A DNA stretch of 25,218 nt from Streptomyces cellulosae (GCF_000721105.1 NZ_JOEV01000071.1:1-25218); one strand, 5' to 3'. Counted from the first letter of the stretch, positions 15,608-22,584 are shown. The notes: generated by a model not told the origin, from the sequence alone. Numbers and translations: made by a program.

Positions 15608-16261
15608 ATGACAGAAGTGCCCGCTCACGAGCCCGGCTTCGTCACCTTCGACACCCTGACGGCCGAGCAGCCGGAGACAGCCGACGCGCTGGTCGACGCC
15701 ATCGTCGCGGAGGCCGCCGGGCGGCTGCGCCACAGCCCGGGGTTCCTCTCCTCCCGCGTCCATGTGAGCCCCGACCGGCGGACGGTGGTCCACCGCGCTC
15801 TGTGGCGCGGCGCGGCGGACCACCACGCCGCCTTCCCGGACGGCGGCGACGCCGGCGTATCGACGGCACTGACGAACAGGCCCGGCGTGCGGACGGCCAC
15901 GGCCTTCCGAGGCTCTCCGGCCCCCGGCATCAACGGACCCCAGTTCGGCCGGCAGCCGGGTTGGGTGGCGGTCGCGACACGTCACCTGCGCGACCGGGAC
16001 TCGTTCGACGCCCTGACGGGCCTGCTGGCCAGCAGCGGCGAATGGAAGCGTCACCACCGGGGTTTCATCTCGGCCACGCCGCACATCAGCCGGGACGGCC
16101 TGACCTTCGTCAACTACGCGATGTGGGAGGACGCCGACTCCTACCGCGCGTGGATGGCCGACCCGAGGATCTCCGAGGGGCAGGAGGAGATCGCCCGTCT
16201 CGAAAGTGCCCCACCCGAGTACGTGCTGTGCACCGTGGCCGCCGATATCGAGGCCGCGTGA
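15608..16261 (+). CDS. Two-domain antibiotic biosynthesis monooxygenase (ABM)
   Basis: This 217-residue protein consists of two ferredoxin-like ABM domains. The first spans about residues 10-100 (GFVTFDTLTAEQPETADALV, with the HSPGFLSSRVHVSPD core). The second spans about 115-212 (GWVAVATRHLRDRDSF, with the HHRGFISATPHISRDG core and YAMWEDADSYRAWM). The repeated cores suggest an internal duplication. Relatives include ActVA-Orf6-type anthrone oxygenases and the JadG/GilOII group, which cleave or contract angucycline ring B by Baeyer-Villiger-like oxidation with reduced flavin. Either ring B chemistry or quinone formation fits. ACGGAG precedes ATG 15608. Assignment to the JadG/GilOII group by name would need an alignment. 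Confidence 0.83.
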   Translation: MTEVPAHEPGFVTFDTLTAEQPETADALVDAIVAEAAGRLRHSPGFLSSRVHVSPDRRTVVHRALWRGAADHHAAFPDGGDAGVSTALTNRPGVRTATAFRGSPAPGINGPQFGRQPGWVAVATRHLRDRDSFDALTGLLASSGEWKRHHRGFISATPHISRDGLTFVNYAMWEDADSYRAWMADPRISEGQEEIARLESAPPEYVLCTVAADIEAA

Positions 16262-16374
16262 GCACACTCCGTACGACTGAGGGCCAGGACATGGACCCCC
16301 CTTGTCCGCTGCGTTGAACCTGGCACACCGAACCCCGGTGTCCTGTGCACGATGAACTGAAGGGCCGCACCACG

Positions 16375-17010
16375 ATGACCGCCGTCACGAGCACGTCTTT
16401 GCGGGTCGAGATCGTTCTCGACCTCACCTGCGTCCACTCCTACATCGGGTTCACCCGTTTCGAGCGGGTCGCCGATCGCCACCGGGCGGCGGGCGGCGAC
16501 CTCGACGTGGTGTTCCTCCCCTTCCAGGTCTCTCCCGACGCGCCACCGGAGGGCCGGCCACTTGCCGAGGTGCACCGCGGATTCTTCGGCAGCGCCGAGC
16601 AGGCCGCTCAGGCCACGGCGAGCATGGCGGCCGTCGGCGCCAAGGACGGCCTGAAGCTGAACTTCGATCGCGCCGTGCATGTGAACACCTTCGAGGCCCA
16701 CCGGCTCCTGGCCGCCGCGGCTCGCCAGGGCCTGGGCGAGCCGATGGCCGAGCGCATCTTCCGGGCCTACCTGACCGACGGGCTGAACATCGGCGACCGC
16801 GCCACCCTGGACCGGCTCGCCGCCGAGACCGGCGTCCGGCCGAGCCCGGACGGCGCCGGGGAACTGCGGGCCGAACTGGCCCGGGTGCGGGCTCTCGGCA
16901 TCCGCTCCGTACCGCAGTTCGATTTCGGCGGCACGGTCCGCCTGACCGGCGCGCAGTCCGAGGAGACGTTCCAGCGTGCCTTCGAAGCCGCCGCCGTGGG
17001 CGCCGGCTGA
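16375..17010 (+). CDS. FrnE/DsbA-like thioredoxin-fold protein with a CxxS motif
   Basis: This 211-residue protein has the DsbA/FrnE/HCCA-isomerase pattern: strand VEIVLDLTC then VHSYIGFTRFERV, a helical insert with FDRAVHVNTFEAHRLLAAAA, and a C-terminal GIRSVPQFDF cis-Pro loop followed by GAQSEETFQRAFE. FrnE-type enzymes have CPWCYIG at the first motif. Here it is C19-V-H-S22, so the second redox Cys is Ser and disulfide exchange of the usual kind is unlikely. Monothiol or isomerase chemistry, or scaffolding of the neighbouring ABM oxygenase, is possible. ATG 16375 is preceded by GAAGGG at a long spacing; GTG 16345 is an in-frame alternative adding 10 residues. Confidence 0.75.
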   Translation: MTAVTSTSLRVEIVLDLTCVHSYIGFTRFERVADRHRAAGGDLDVVFLPFQVSPDAPPEGRPLAEVHRGFFGSAEQAAQATASMAAVGAKDGLKLNFDRAVHVNTFEAHRLLAAAARQGLGEPMAERIFRAYLTDGLNIGDRATLDRLAAETGVRPSPDGAGELRAELARVRALGIRSVPQFDFGGTVRLTGAQSEETFQRAFEAAAVGAG

Positions 17011-17061
17011 ATCGACCCGTTCCACCTCACCTGGACACCGTTGCGAATCTTGGAGAACCTC

Positions 17062-18009
17062 ATGAGACAGGGACGCTTACGTCACACCTGGGCCGCCACC
17101 GCCGCCGGCGCGCTGCTGGCCCTCACCGCCTCGACGGGCCTGAGCACCGCCGCCGCCCAGCCCATGACCGCCTGGCCCTCCGCGGACCGGTCTGCCGCAC
17201 AGGAACAAGCCCTTCAGGTCCTGGAGCTCAAGTCCTCCGTCGGCGGACTCACCGCGCCGACCACCGCGCGCCCCGGCCTCACCACGTTCCGGGTGTCCAC
17301 CACGGACCCCGCCTCGGGCTGGATATCGCTGGTCCGTCCGAAGCCCGGCGTGACCTTCGAGAGCTTCCGCTCCTCCATCCTGAAGATCATCAACGCGGTC
17401 GGGCCCGACATCATCGAGGGCAGTGCCGAGATGCGGCAGAAGGCCGAGCTGCTCGGCGGCACGGTGATCCACCCGAATCTTCCGGCGTCCTTCACCAGGA
17501 CCCTGACGCCGGGCACCTACTGGTTCTTCGACTACCGGAACATCCGGGACGCGAACCCGCGCCACAGCGTCCTTCAGGTCAGCGGCACCGCCGCAACAGG
17601 CACCGCACCGGCCCCCACCGCCACCCTCACCGGCAGGATGGTCGACGGCCAGCCGCGCTGGAACCTGGACGGCACCGTGCAGGCGGGCCGTCCCATCCTC
17701 TTCCGCAACGCCATGCCCGACGGCCAGTTCATCGAGGCCATCTTCTTCCGCCTCGCGGAGGACGTCACCGAGGAAGACGTCCAGGCCTACGTCGACGACT
17801 TCGGTGACACCGGCGCGTTCCCGGACTACACCGGCCCCCTCGACCTGGAGCAGGGCACCGGCGGTCTGCCCATGAACAGCGGGGAGACCTCGCTGCTCGA
17901 ACTCACGCTGCAGCCGGGCCGCTACGTCGTGGTCGACTTCTTCAGCGACGCCAAGGACGGCAGCAGCCTCATCAAGCGCGGTCACTGGAAGATCTTCGAA
18001 GCCAAGTGA
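17062..18009 (+). CDS. Secreted two-repeat protein of unknown function, TTA-containing
   Basis: This 315-residue protein has a clear Sec signal peptide: MRQGRLRHTW, a hydrophobic stretch WAATAAGALLALTASTGLST, and a likely cleavage after AAAQ or AAA. The mature part seems to contain two similar beta-rich halves. One ends in LTPGTYWFFDYRNIRDANPR then HSVLQVSG. The other ends in LQPGRYVVVDFFSDAKDGSS then GHWKIFEAK. Their layout is reminiscent of degenerate cupredoxin-like domains without copper ligands, which is inference. I do not recognise a named family. GGAG (17052-17055) is 6 nt before ATG 17062. Codon 6 is TTA, so translation should need the bldA tRNA encoded in this window. A strong hairpin follows the stop. 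Confidence 0.82.
   Translation: MRQGRLRHTWAATAAGALLALTASTGLSTAAAQPMTAWPSADRSAAQEQALQVLELKSSVGGLTAPTTARPGLTTFRVSTTDPASGWISLVRPKPGVTFESFRSSILKIINAVGPDIIEGSAEMRQKAELLGGTVIHPNLPASFTRTLTPGTYWFFDYRNIRDANPRHSVLQVSGTAATGTAPAPTATLTGRMVDGQPRWNLDGTVQAGRPILFRNAMPDGQFIEAIFFRLAEDVTEEDVQAYVDDFGDTGAFPDYTGPLDLEQGTGGLPMNSGETSLLELTLQPGRYVVVDFFSDAKDGSSLIKRGHWKIFEAK
17077..17079 (+). promoter_or_regulatory. In-frame TTA leucine codon (bldA-dependent translation)
   Basis: Leu6 of the secreted-protein gene is encoded by TTA. I scanned the other plus-strand genes in the window and found no other in-frame TTA. In Streptomyces TTA codons are read only by the bldA tRNA and delay translation to late growth. Confidence 0.9.
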
Positions 18010-18020
18010 CCCCCGATGTT

Positions 18021-18052
18021 CACCGGGCCCCATGGGCCTGTGGGGCCCGGTG
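18021..18052 (+). terminator. Strong hairpin terminator after the secreted-protein gene
   Basis: CACCGGGCCCCA (18021-18032) and TGGGGCCCGGTG (18041-18052) form a perfect 12-bp stem with an 8-nt loop, 12 nt after the stop codon. A long pyrimidine tract follows on the same strand, which fits termination of the preceding operon. Confidence 0.8.
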
Positions 18053-18128
18053 ACTCCCATGACTCCCGTGTCTCCCGCTCTTTCCTCCCCTTTCCCTCTA
18101 TTTTCCCTCTATCCTCCCGAATTTTTCT
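18051..18128 (+). repeat. Pyrimidine-rich tract with two short tandem repeat sets
   Basis: About 75 nt is nearly all C and T on the plus strand. It holds TGACTCCCA, TGACTCCCG and TGTCTCCCG in tandem (18051-18077) and two copies of TTTCCCTCTAT (18091-18101 and 18102-18112). It lies between the hairpin and the carboxylase epsilon gene. Confidence 0.75.
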
Positions 18129-18159
18129 CACCGGACCCATGGCGACGGAGGCGACGACC

Positions 18160-18402
18160 ATGAACCTGACCGGCGCGACTGCCGAAACGCTCATACGCAT
18201 CGACAGCGGTGCCCCTGACGACGACGAACTGGCCGCGGTCACCGCGGTTCTGCTCGCCCGGATGGCGGCGCCGGCGGTCGACACAGACATGGACGAGGGC
18301 CGGGCCGTTGCCCGCTGGCGCCGCCTGGAGCGCATGTCCGGCCACCGCACGCCGTGCAGTTGGCAGAGCACGACGTCGCGCAGGAGCGGACGGGCTGCGT
18401 GA
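18160..18402 (+). CDS. Acyl-CoA carboxylase epsilon subunit
   Basis: This 80-residue protein has the short AccE/PccE pattern: IRIDSGAPDDDELAAVTAVL AARM-like helix (the actual text is LLARMAAP), an acidic spacer, and a C-terminal WRRLERM with TPCSWQ. Epsilon subunits are small actinobacterial proteins that bridge and activate the alpha and beta subunits of acyl-CoA carboxylases. I chose ATG 18160 because GGAG (18147-18150) is 9 nt upstream; the ATG at 18139 lacks a ribosome binding site. It is placed about 5.5 kb from the beta gene and after a terminator, so it may have its own promoter in the pyrimidine-rich gap. Short length makes the call less certain, but the context supports it. Confidence 0.8.
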   Translation: MNLTGATAETLIRIDSGAPDDDELAAVTAVLLARMAAPAVDTDMDEGRAVARWRRLERMSGHRTPCSWQSTTSRRSGRAA

Positions 18403-18516
18403 ACGAGGAGGTCACCCGGCAGCGGGCGACCCACCACACCGCATCCGCGACTGCCTGAATCCCCTGCCACCCGTCACGAGTGCGTCCCACCCACCCCTGT
18501 CAGGAGCACTGATCGC

Positions 18517-19470
18517 ATGGCAGAGCTGTTGGATCCCGATGCTCCGGACGTCCGCGGCATCACTCTCGACGCCGACGGCATTCCGGTCTCGGGCCTGGTC
18601 GCCCTACCCCGCAACCGGCCGCCGCGGGCCGTGGTGGTCGCCGTGCACGGTGGCGGTATGCGGGCCGGTTACTTCGACAGCCGAACCCGCCCCGGGCTTT
18701 CGCTGCTGGTCCTGGGAGCCGAACTCGGATACACGGTGCTGGCCGTGGACCGTCCCGGCTACGGCCTTTCCGCCGCCCGGCTGCCCAGAGGCCAGACGGT
18801 CGAGGAGCAGGCGGTCACCCTGCGTGCCGCGCTCACCGACTTCGCGGCCGGCCACGACACCGGCGCGGGCTACTTCGTGGTCGCCCACTCCTACGGCGGC
18901 AAACCGGCCCTGGCCGTCGCGGCGCACGAACGCGGCGACACCCTGCTGGGTCTGGACATCTCTGGCCTGGGCAGCCAGTTCGCCGTCGAACCGCACCAGC
19001 TGCCGGGCGCAGGCGGCCGTGGCGACTGGCGCAGGCACTGGGGCGCCCTGCGGCTCTATCCGCCGGACGCCTTCCGGCTCGGCCGCGGACTGGTCTGCCC
19101 GGTACCGGCCGCTGAAGCGGAGGAGGGACTGCGGTGGCCCGAGCTGTATCCCGGCATCGCCGCCCGGGTACGGGTGCCGGTCCGCTTCACCTTCGCCGAG
19201 CAGGAGCAATGGTGGCGGTTCGACGAGGAGGCGATCGCCGCGCTCCGGCGCCCGCTGGCGGCGCCCAGAGTGGTGATCGACCACCAGCCGGACGCCGGGC
19301 ACAACATCAGCCTCGGGTGGGCGGCCCGCACGTACCACCTTCGTGCGCTCGCCTTCCTGGAGGAATGCCTCCTGGCACGCGATGCGGCGGCCCCGGCCGC
19401 CCGCCCGCGGGCCCTGCAGCCACAGACGGAGAACGACCCGACGCAGGAGCTGGATGCCGCCCTGCAGTGA
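18517..19470 (+). CDS. Alpha/beta hydrolase
   Basis: This 317-residue alpha/beta hydrolase has an oxyanion region VVAVHGGGMRAGYF and the strand-order motif VLAVDRPGYGLS. The nucleophile elbow is AHSYGG with Ser125, and the catalytic His262 is in DAGHNIS. The elbow has Ala where the first Gly of GxSxG is usual. The Ser nucleophile argues for an esterase, thioesterase or lactonase type rather than a classical Asp-type epoxide hydrolase. It could open a lactone after ring B oxidation or hydrolyse an intermediate. CAGGAG is well placed before ATG 18517. The last 40 residues after about 275 are Ala/Pro/Gln-rich and probably disordered. Substrate unknown. Confidence 0.85.
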   Translation: MAELLDPDAPDVRGITLDADGIPVSGLVALPRNRPPRAVVVAVHGGGMRAGYFDSRTRPGLSLLVLGAELGYTVLAVDRPGYGLSAARLPRGQTVEEQAVTLRAALTDFAAGHDTGAGYFVVAHSYGGKPALAVAAHERGDTLLGLDISGLGSQFAVEPHQLPGAGGRGDWRRHWGALRLYPPDAFRLGRGLVCPVPAAEAEEGLRWPELYPGIAARVRVPVRFTFAEQEQWWRFDEEAIAALRRPLAAPRVVIDHQPDAGHNISLGWAARTYHLRALAFLEECLLARDAAAPAARPRALQPQTENDPTQELDAALQ

Positions 19471-19513
19471 CGTGACGATGCCCCTCACCGAGATTCGGAC
19501 GAAAGGCGGGAAC

Positions 19514-19699
19514 GTGAGTACGAACGGCCTGGAGCGCAAACGCCCGACCCCGGAAACCCCGATCTTCGAAACCCTGATCTTCGAAACCCTGATGCTCGAA
19601 ACGCTGATGCTCGACGAACCCGGCATCCACCGGCCCGCGCTCCTCGCCGGTGAGGACGGGGACAACCCCGACCCCCACATCTTCCGCGGAATCGACTGA
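19514..19699 (+). CDS. Small 61-residue peptide with IFETL-type repeats
   Basis: The start is GTG 19514 with GGCGGG just upstream. The product is short, acidic at the end and has no Cys. Residues 17-36 are four 5-residue units: IFETL, IFETL, MLETL, MLDEP. The C-terminus is NPDPHIFRGID. The third codon positions are strongly G or C throughout, so I think it is really translated. It sits 43 nt after the hydrolase and 86 nt before the transporter, in the same direction. I do not recognise a family. An amphipathic helix, a small partner of the transporter, or a modified-peptide precursor are all possible. No maturase gene is visible here. Confidence 0.6.
   Translation: MSTNGLERKRPTPETPIFETLIFETLMLETLMLDEPGIHRPALLAGEDGDNPDPHIFRGID
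19561..19620 (+). repeat. 15-bp tandem repeats inside the small peptide gene
   Basis: GATCTTCGAAACCCT occurs twice exactly (19561-19575 and 19576-19590). Two diverged copies follow (19591-19605 and 19606-19620). The unit length keeps the reading frame. Confidence 0.9.
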
Positions 19700-19785
19700 A
19701 CCGGCCCGATGGGAACAGTGATGACGAGTCAGCGACGCGACACCCCCCGCAGTGGAGACTCGCCACCTTCCCGAGCGCGGGCCCG

Positions 19786-21156
19786 ATGACGAGCACCCTC
19801 GCCAACGTCTTCCAGTCCCTGACGGTCCGCAACTTCCGGTTGTTCGCGGCGGGTCAGCTCGTCTCCGTCTGCGGCACCTGGATGATGGTCGTGGCGCAGG
19901 ACTGGCTGGTGCTCTCCCTGACCGGAGACTCGGCCTCGGCCCTGGGGCTGATCACAGCCCTGCAGTTCGCGCCCCTGCTGCTGTTCACGCTCCACGCGGG
20001 AGGCCTCGCCGACCGCTACGACAAGCGCCGGCTGCTGATGGGCGCGAACCTCTCCTCCTGTGTGCTGGCCGTGCTGCTCGGTGTGCTGGTCCTGGCGGGC
20101 GGGGTGCAGCTGTGGCACGTCGGTCTGTTCGCCATGGGACTCGGCCTGGTGAATGCCGTCGAAGTGCCGGCCCGGATGTCGTTCGTCAGCGAACTGGTCG
20201 GCGCCGACCTGCTGCCCAACGCCTCCGCGCTGAGCGCCGCCTACTTCAATTCGGCGCGGGTGCTGGGCCCGGCCGTGGCCGGCCTGCTGATCGGCTGGTT
20301 CGGCACCGGCACGGTGATGCTGCTGAACGCGGTGACCTATCTGGCGACAGTCGCCGGGCTGTGCCTGATGCGCCCCGCCGAACTGCACCGAACCTCTGAT
20401 CGGCCTCGGCGCGCCCGAGTCACGGACGGGATCAGGCATGTGGCGGCCCAGCCGGATCTGCTGTTGCCGCTGGTCCTGGTCGCGGTGGTCGGCATGCTGG
20501 GCTTCAACTTCCAGCTCACCCTGCCACTGCTCGCCAAGACGGTCTTTCACGCCGATGTCGCCGCCTTCGGGCTGCTCACCACGGCGCTCGCGGTCGGCTC
20601 GCTCGGTGCGGCCTTCGCCACGACGCTGCGCCGGGGCAGGCCGCCACTCGGTCTCGTCATCGGGACGGCGGCCGCATTCGGTGCGTTGGAGATGCTCGCA
20701 GGTCTCGCACCGACCTACATCGCGGCCGCGGCCCTCCTGTTCCTCACAGGCTTCGCGTCCATCTGTTTCGCGCAGGCGGCCAACCACCGGATTCAGCTGG
20801 GAGCCGACCCGGCCTACCGGGGCCGGGTGATGGCGCTCTACACCCTGGTCTTCCAGGGCACCACCCCGCTGGGAGCCCTCCTCGTCGGCGCCCTCGCCGC
20901 ATCCCTGGGAGCCCGGTCCGGCCTCCTCATCGGCGGCACCGCCTCACTCCTCGCCGCCGGCGCCGCACTCGCCGTCCACCTGCGCAGGACCCGTCGCGGC
21001 GCCGACACGGCGGGTGCGGGCGGGCCCCGGGGCACCATCCACCCCGACACCTCTCCCGTCCACGGACCGGGCGAAAACACCCCCCAGCCGGGGCTCCCCA
21101 CGACCTCGCCAGGGGGGCCGGCAGGTCCCGGGCAACCACTGCGCCGGACCCGCTGA
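19786..21156 (+). CDS. MFS transporter, DHA3 (EntS-like) family
   Basis: This 456-residue membrane protein starts with LTVRNFRLFAAGQLVSVCGT, the typical opening of DHA3-type exporters. GGLADRYDKRRLLM is the MFS loop after helix 2, and YFNSARVLGPAVAGLLI matches motif C of the family. About 12 hydrophobic segments are followed by a 55-residue Pro/Gly-rich cytoplasmic tail. Related exporters carry siderophores and antibiotics. As the last gene before bldA it would be a second exporter beside the DHA2 protein at 9642. ATG 19786 has only a weak ribosome binding site. Substrate not known. Confidence 0.87.
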   Translation: MTSTLANVFQSLTVRNFRLFAAGQLVSVCGTWMMVVAQDWLVLSLTGDSASALGLITALQFAPLLLFTLHAGGLADRYDKRRLLMGANLSSCVLAVLLGVLVLAGGVQLWHVGLFAMGLGLVNAVEVPARMSFVSELVGADLLPNASALSAAYFNSARVLGPAVAGLLIGWFGTGTVMLLNAVTYLATVAGLCLMRPAELHRTSDRPRRARVTDGIRHVAAQPDLLLPLVLVAVVGMLGFNFQLTLPLLAKTVFHADVAAFGLLTTALAVGSLGAAFATTLRRGRPPLGLVIGTAAAFGALEMLAGLAPTYIAAAALLFLTGFASICFAQAANHRIQLGADPAYRGRVMALYTLVFQGTTPLGALLVGALAASLGARSGLLIGGTASLLAAGAALAVHLRRTRRGADTAGAGGPRGTIHPDTSPVHGPGENTPQPGLPTTSPGGPAGPGQPLRRTR

Positions 21157-21249
21157 ACCGCCTCGTCATCCACGCGCGGAGGGCCTCCTGAGGCACCGGC
21201 GCCGACGGGGAGACCTCTGGCCTGCCCGGGGCCTGCGGTCCTCGAGGAG

Positions 21250-21270
21250 CGTGCGGGCGGAACCCGCACG
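21250..21270. terminator. Hairpin between the MFS gene and bldA, possibly bidirectional
   Basis: CGTGCGGG (21250-21257) pairs exactly with CCCGCACG (21263-21270) around CGGAA. It lies 3' of both the plus-strand transporter gene and the minus-strand tRNA. Neither strand shows a U-run, which is common for Streptomyces hairpins but weakens the call. I see nothing else in 21157-21329. Confidence 0.55.
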
Positions 21271-21329
21271 TGGCACCAGCCCGCCCGCTGCACGTCCACC
21301 GCTCGCAAGGCCAGCTGCCACGTCGGGGC

Positions 21330-21416
21330 TGGTGCCCGGAGCCGGACTTGAACCGGCACGCCCGCGAAGGGGCAGCGAGGTTTAAGCTCGCCGTGTCTGC
21401 ATTCCACCATCCGGGC
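21330..21416 (-). tRNA. bldA: tRNA-Leu(UAA), the developmental tRNA bldA
   Basis: The minus strand folds as a class II tRNA of 87 nt including an encoded CCA. The acceptor stem GCCCGGA pairs with TCCGGGC, discriminator A. The anticodon stem GCGAG/CTCGC holds loop CTTAAAC, so the anticodon is UAA (complement of 21382-21384). There is a long variable arm with CCC/GGG pairing, and the T arm GCCGG-TTCAAGT-CCGGC. A Leu tRNA that reads UUA is bldA in Streptomyces, needed for late expression of TTA-containing genes in differentiation and antibiotic production. It is divergent from the ABC transporter gene. A TTGACG at 21464-21469 (minus strand) could be its -35. Confidence 0.96.
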
Positions 21417-21813
21417 AGGCCATGGGCTCCGCATCGAGGTTCCGAGCCTATCGGGATACACACCGTCAACATCGGGCGGGCTACCGGATGTTGTCTTATT
21501 TTATTGAGGTCTGAGGGTGCATCAGCACCCGAAACAGGCCATCCGCACTCGCCAGTAGCCCTACGCGCAACTCCTCGTGGCACATGCGGAATGACGGAAT
21601 TTCACCGTCCGAACGAGGGGGCTCCACCTGTTCTTGACGTGTCCTCCCTCAGCCTTCCTCAGGGACCGCCGTCATCCCCAGGTATGACGAAGCGGCCTCC
21701 GGTCCGCCCCGAGTCTGCCTTCGGAACCGGAACAGGGGGTGACTACACCGGCGCGACCGACGACCACGATGGGACACATCCACTCGCTGTCGTCCCGTCA
21801 GGAGCACCTTCCC
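21417..21813. promoter_or_regulatory. Divergent intergenic region between bldA and the ABC transporter operon
   Basis: There is no supported gene in these 397 nt. For bldA, TTGACG on the minus strand (21464-21469) sits about 47 nt before the tRNA 5' end, but I see no clear -10. For the ABC operon there is TTGACG on the plus strand (21634-21639). There is also a dyad CGTCAT (21670-21675) and ATGACG (21684-21689) with an 8-nt spacer, a possible operator. An AT-rich patch lies near 21491-21507. Confidence 0.45.
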
Positions 21814-22584
21814 GTGACCACCACTCCCATCGCCGGCCGGACCACCGCCGTGGCCGCGCGCGCCTCGGATCTGTCGAAGATCTACGGACAGGGCGAGACC
21901 CAGGTGGTCGCCCTGGACCGGGTCTCCGTCGAGTTCCGGCAGGCCGAGTTCACCGCGATCATGGGCCCCTCGGGCTCCGGCAAATCCACACTGATGCACT
22001 GCGTGGCCGGCCTGGACACCTTCTCCTCCGGCTCGGTGCGCATCGGTGACACGGAGCTCGGGTCGCTGAAGGACAAGCAGCTGACCAAGCTGCGCCGGGA
22101 CAAGATCGGCTTCATCTTCCAGGCCTTCAACCTGCTTCCGACCCTCACGACCCGGGAGAACATCACCCTCCCGATGGACATCGCGGGACGTAAACCGGAC
22201 AAGCAGTGGCTGGACACCGTGATCGCGATGGTGGGGCTGGCCGACCGGCTCGGCCACCGGCCCTCCCAGCTCTCCGGCGGTCAGCAGCAGCGCGTCGCCG
22301 TGGCCCGCGCGCTGGCCTCGCGGCCCGACATCATCTTCGGCGACGAGCCGACCGGAAACCTCGACTCTCGCTCCGGCGCCGAGGTCCTGGGCTTCCTGCG
22401 CAACTCGGTGCGGGAGCTCGGGCAGACGGTGGTGATGGTGACCCACGACCCGGTGGCGGCGGCGTACGCGGACCGGGTGGTCTTCCTCGCGGACGGCCGA
22501 GTCGTCGACGAGATGCTCCGCCCGTCAGCGGACTCGGTCCTGGACTTCATGAAGCAGTTCGACGCGAAGGGCCGCACCAGCTGA
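21814..22584 (+). CDS. ABC transporter ATP-binding protein (MacB/LolD-like)
   Basis: This 256-residue ATPase energises the FtsX-type permease encoded next. It has Walker A GPSGSGKST (residues 51-59), a Q loop in FIFQAFNLLP, signature LSGGQQQR, Walker B with DEPTGNLD, and the switch His in VTHD. The sequence TGNLDSRSG is typical of the MacB/LolD family, which powers mechanotransmission rather than classical transport. I chose GTG 21814 with GGAG at 21801-21804; the in-frame ATGs at 21739 and 21769 add residues that look unlike the fold. It overlaps the permease by 1 nt (TGATG), so the pair is coupled. It is a common Streptomyces pair and probably not part of the polyketide cluster. Confidence 0.93.
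   Translation: MTTTPIAGRTTAVAARASDLSKIYGQGETQVVALDRVSVEFRQAEFTAIMGPSGSGKSTLMHCVAGLDTFSSGSVRIGDTELGSLKDKQLTKLRRDKIGFIFQAFNLLPTLTTRENITLPMDIAGRKPDKQWLDTVIAMVGLADRLGHRPSQLSGGQQQRVAVARALASRPDIIFGDEPTGNLDSRSGAEVLGFLRNSVRELGQTVVMVTHDPVAAAYADRVVFLADGRVVDEMLRPSADSVLDFMKQFDAKGRTS

Noticed and set aside
19514..19699. Lanthipeptide precursor
   Set aside because: The peptide has no Cys, and no lanthipeptide synthetase or other maturase is present in the window.
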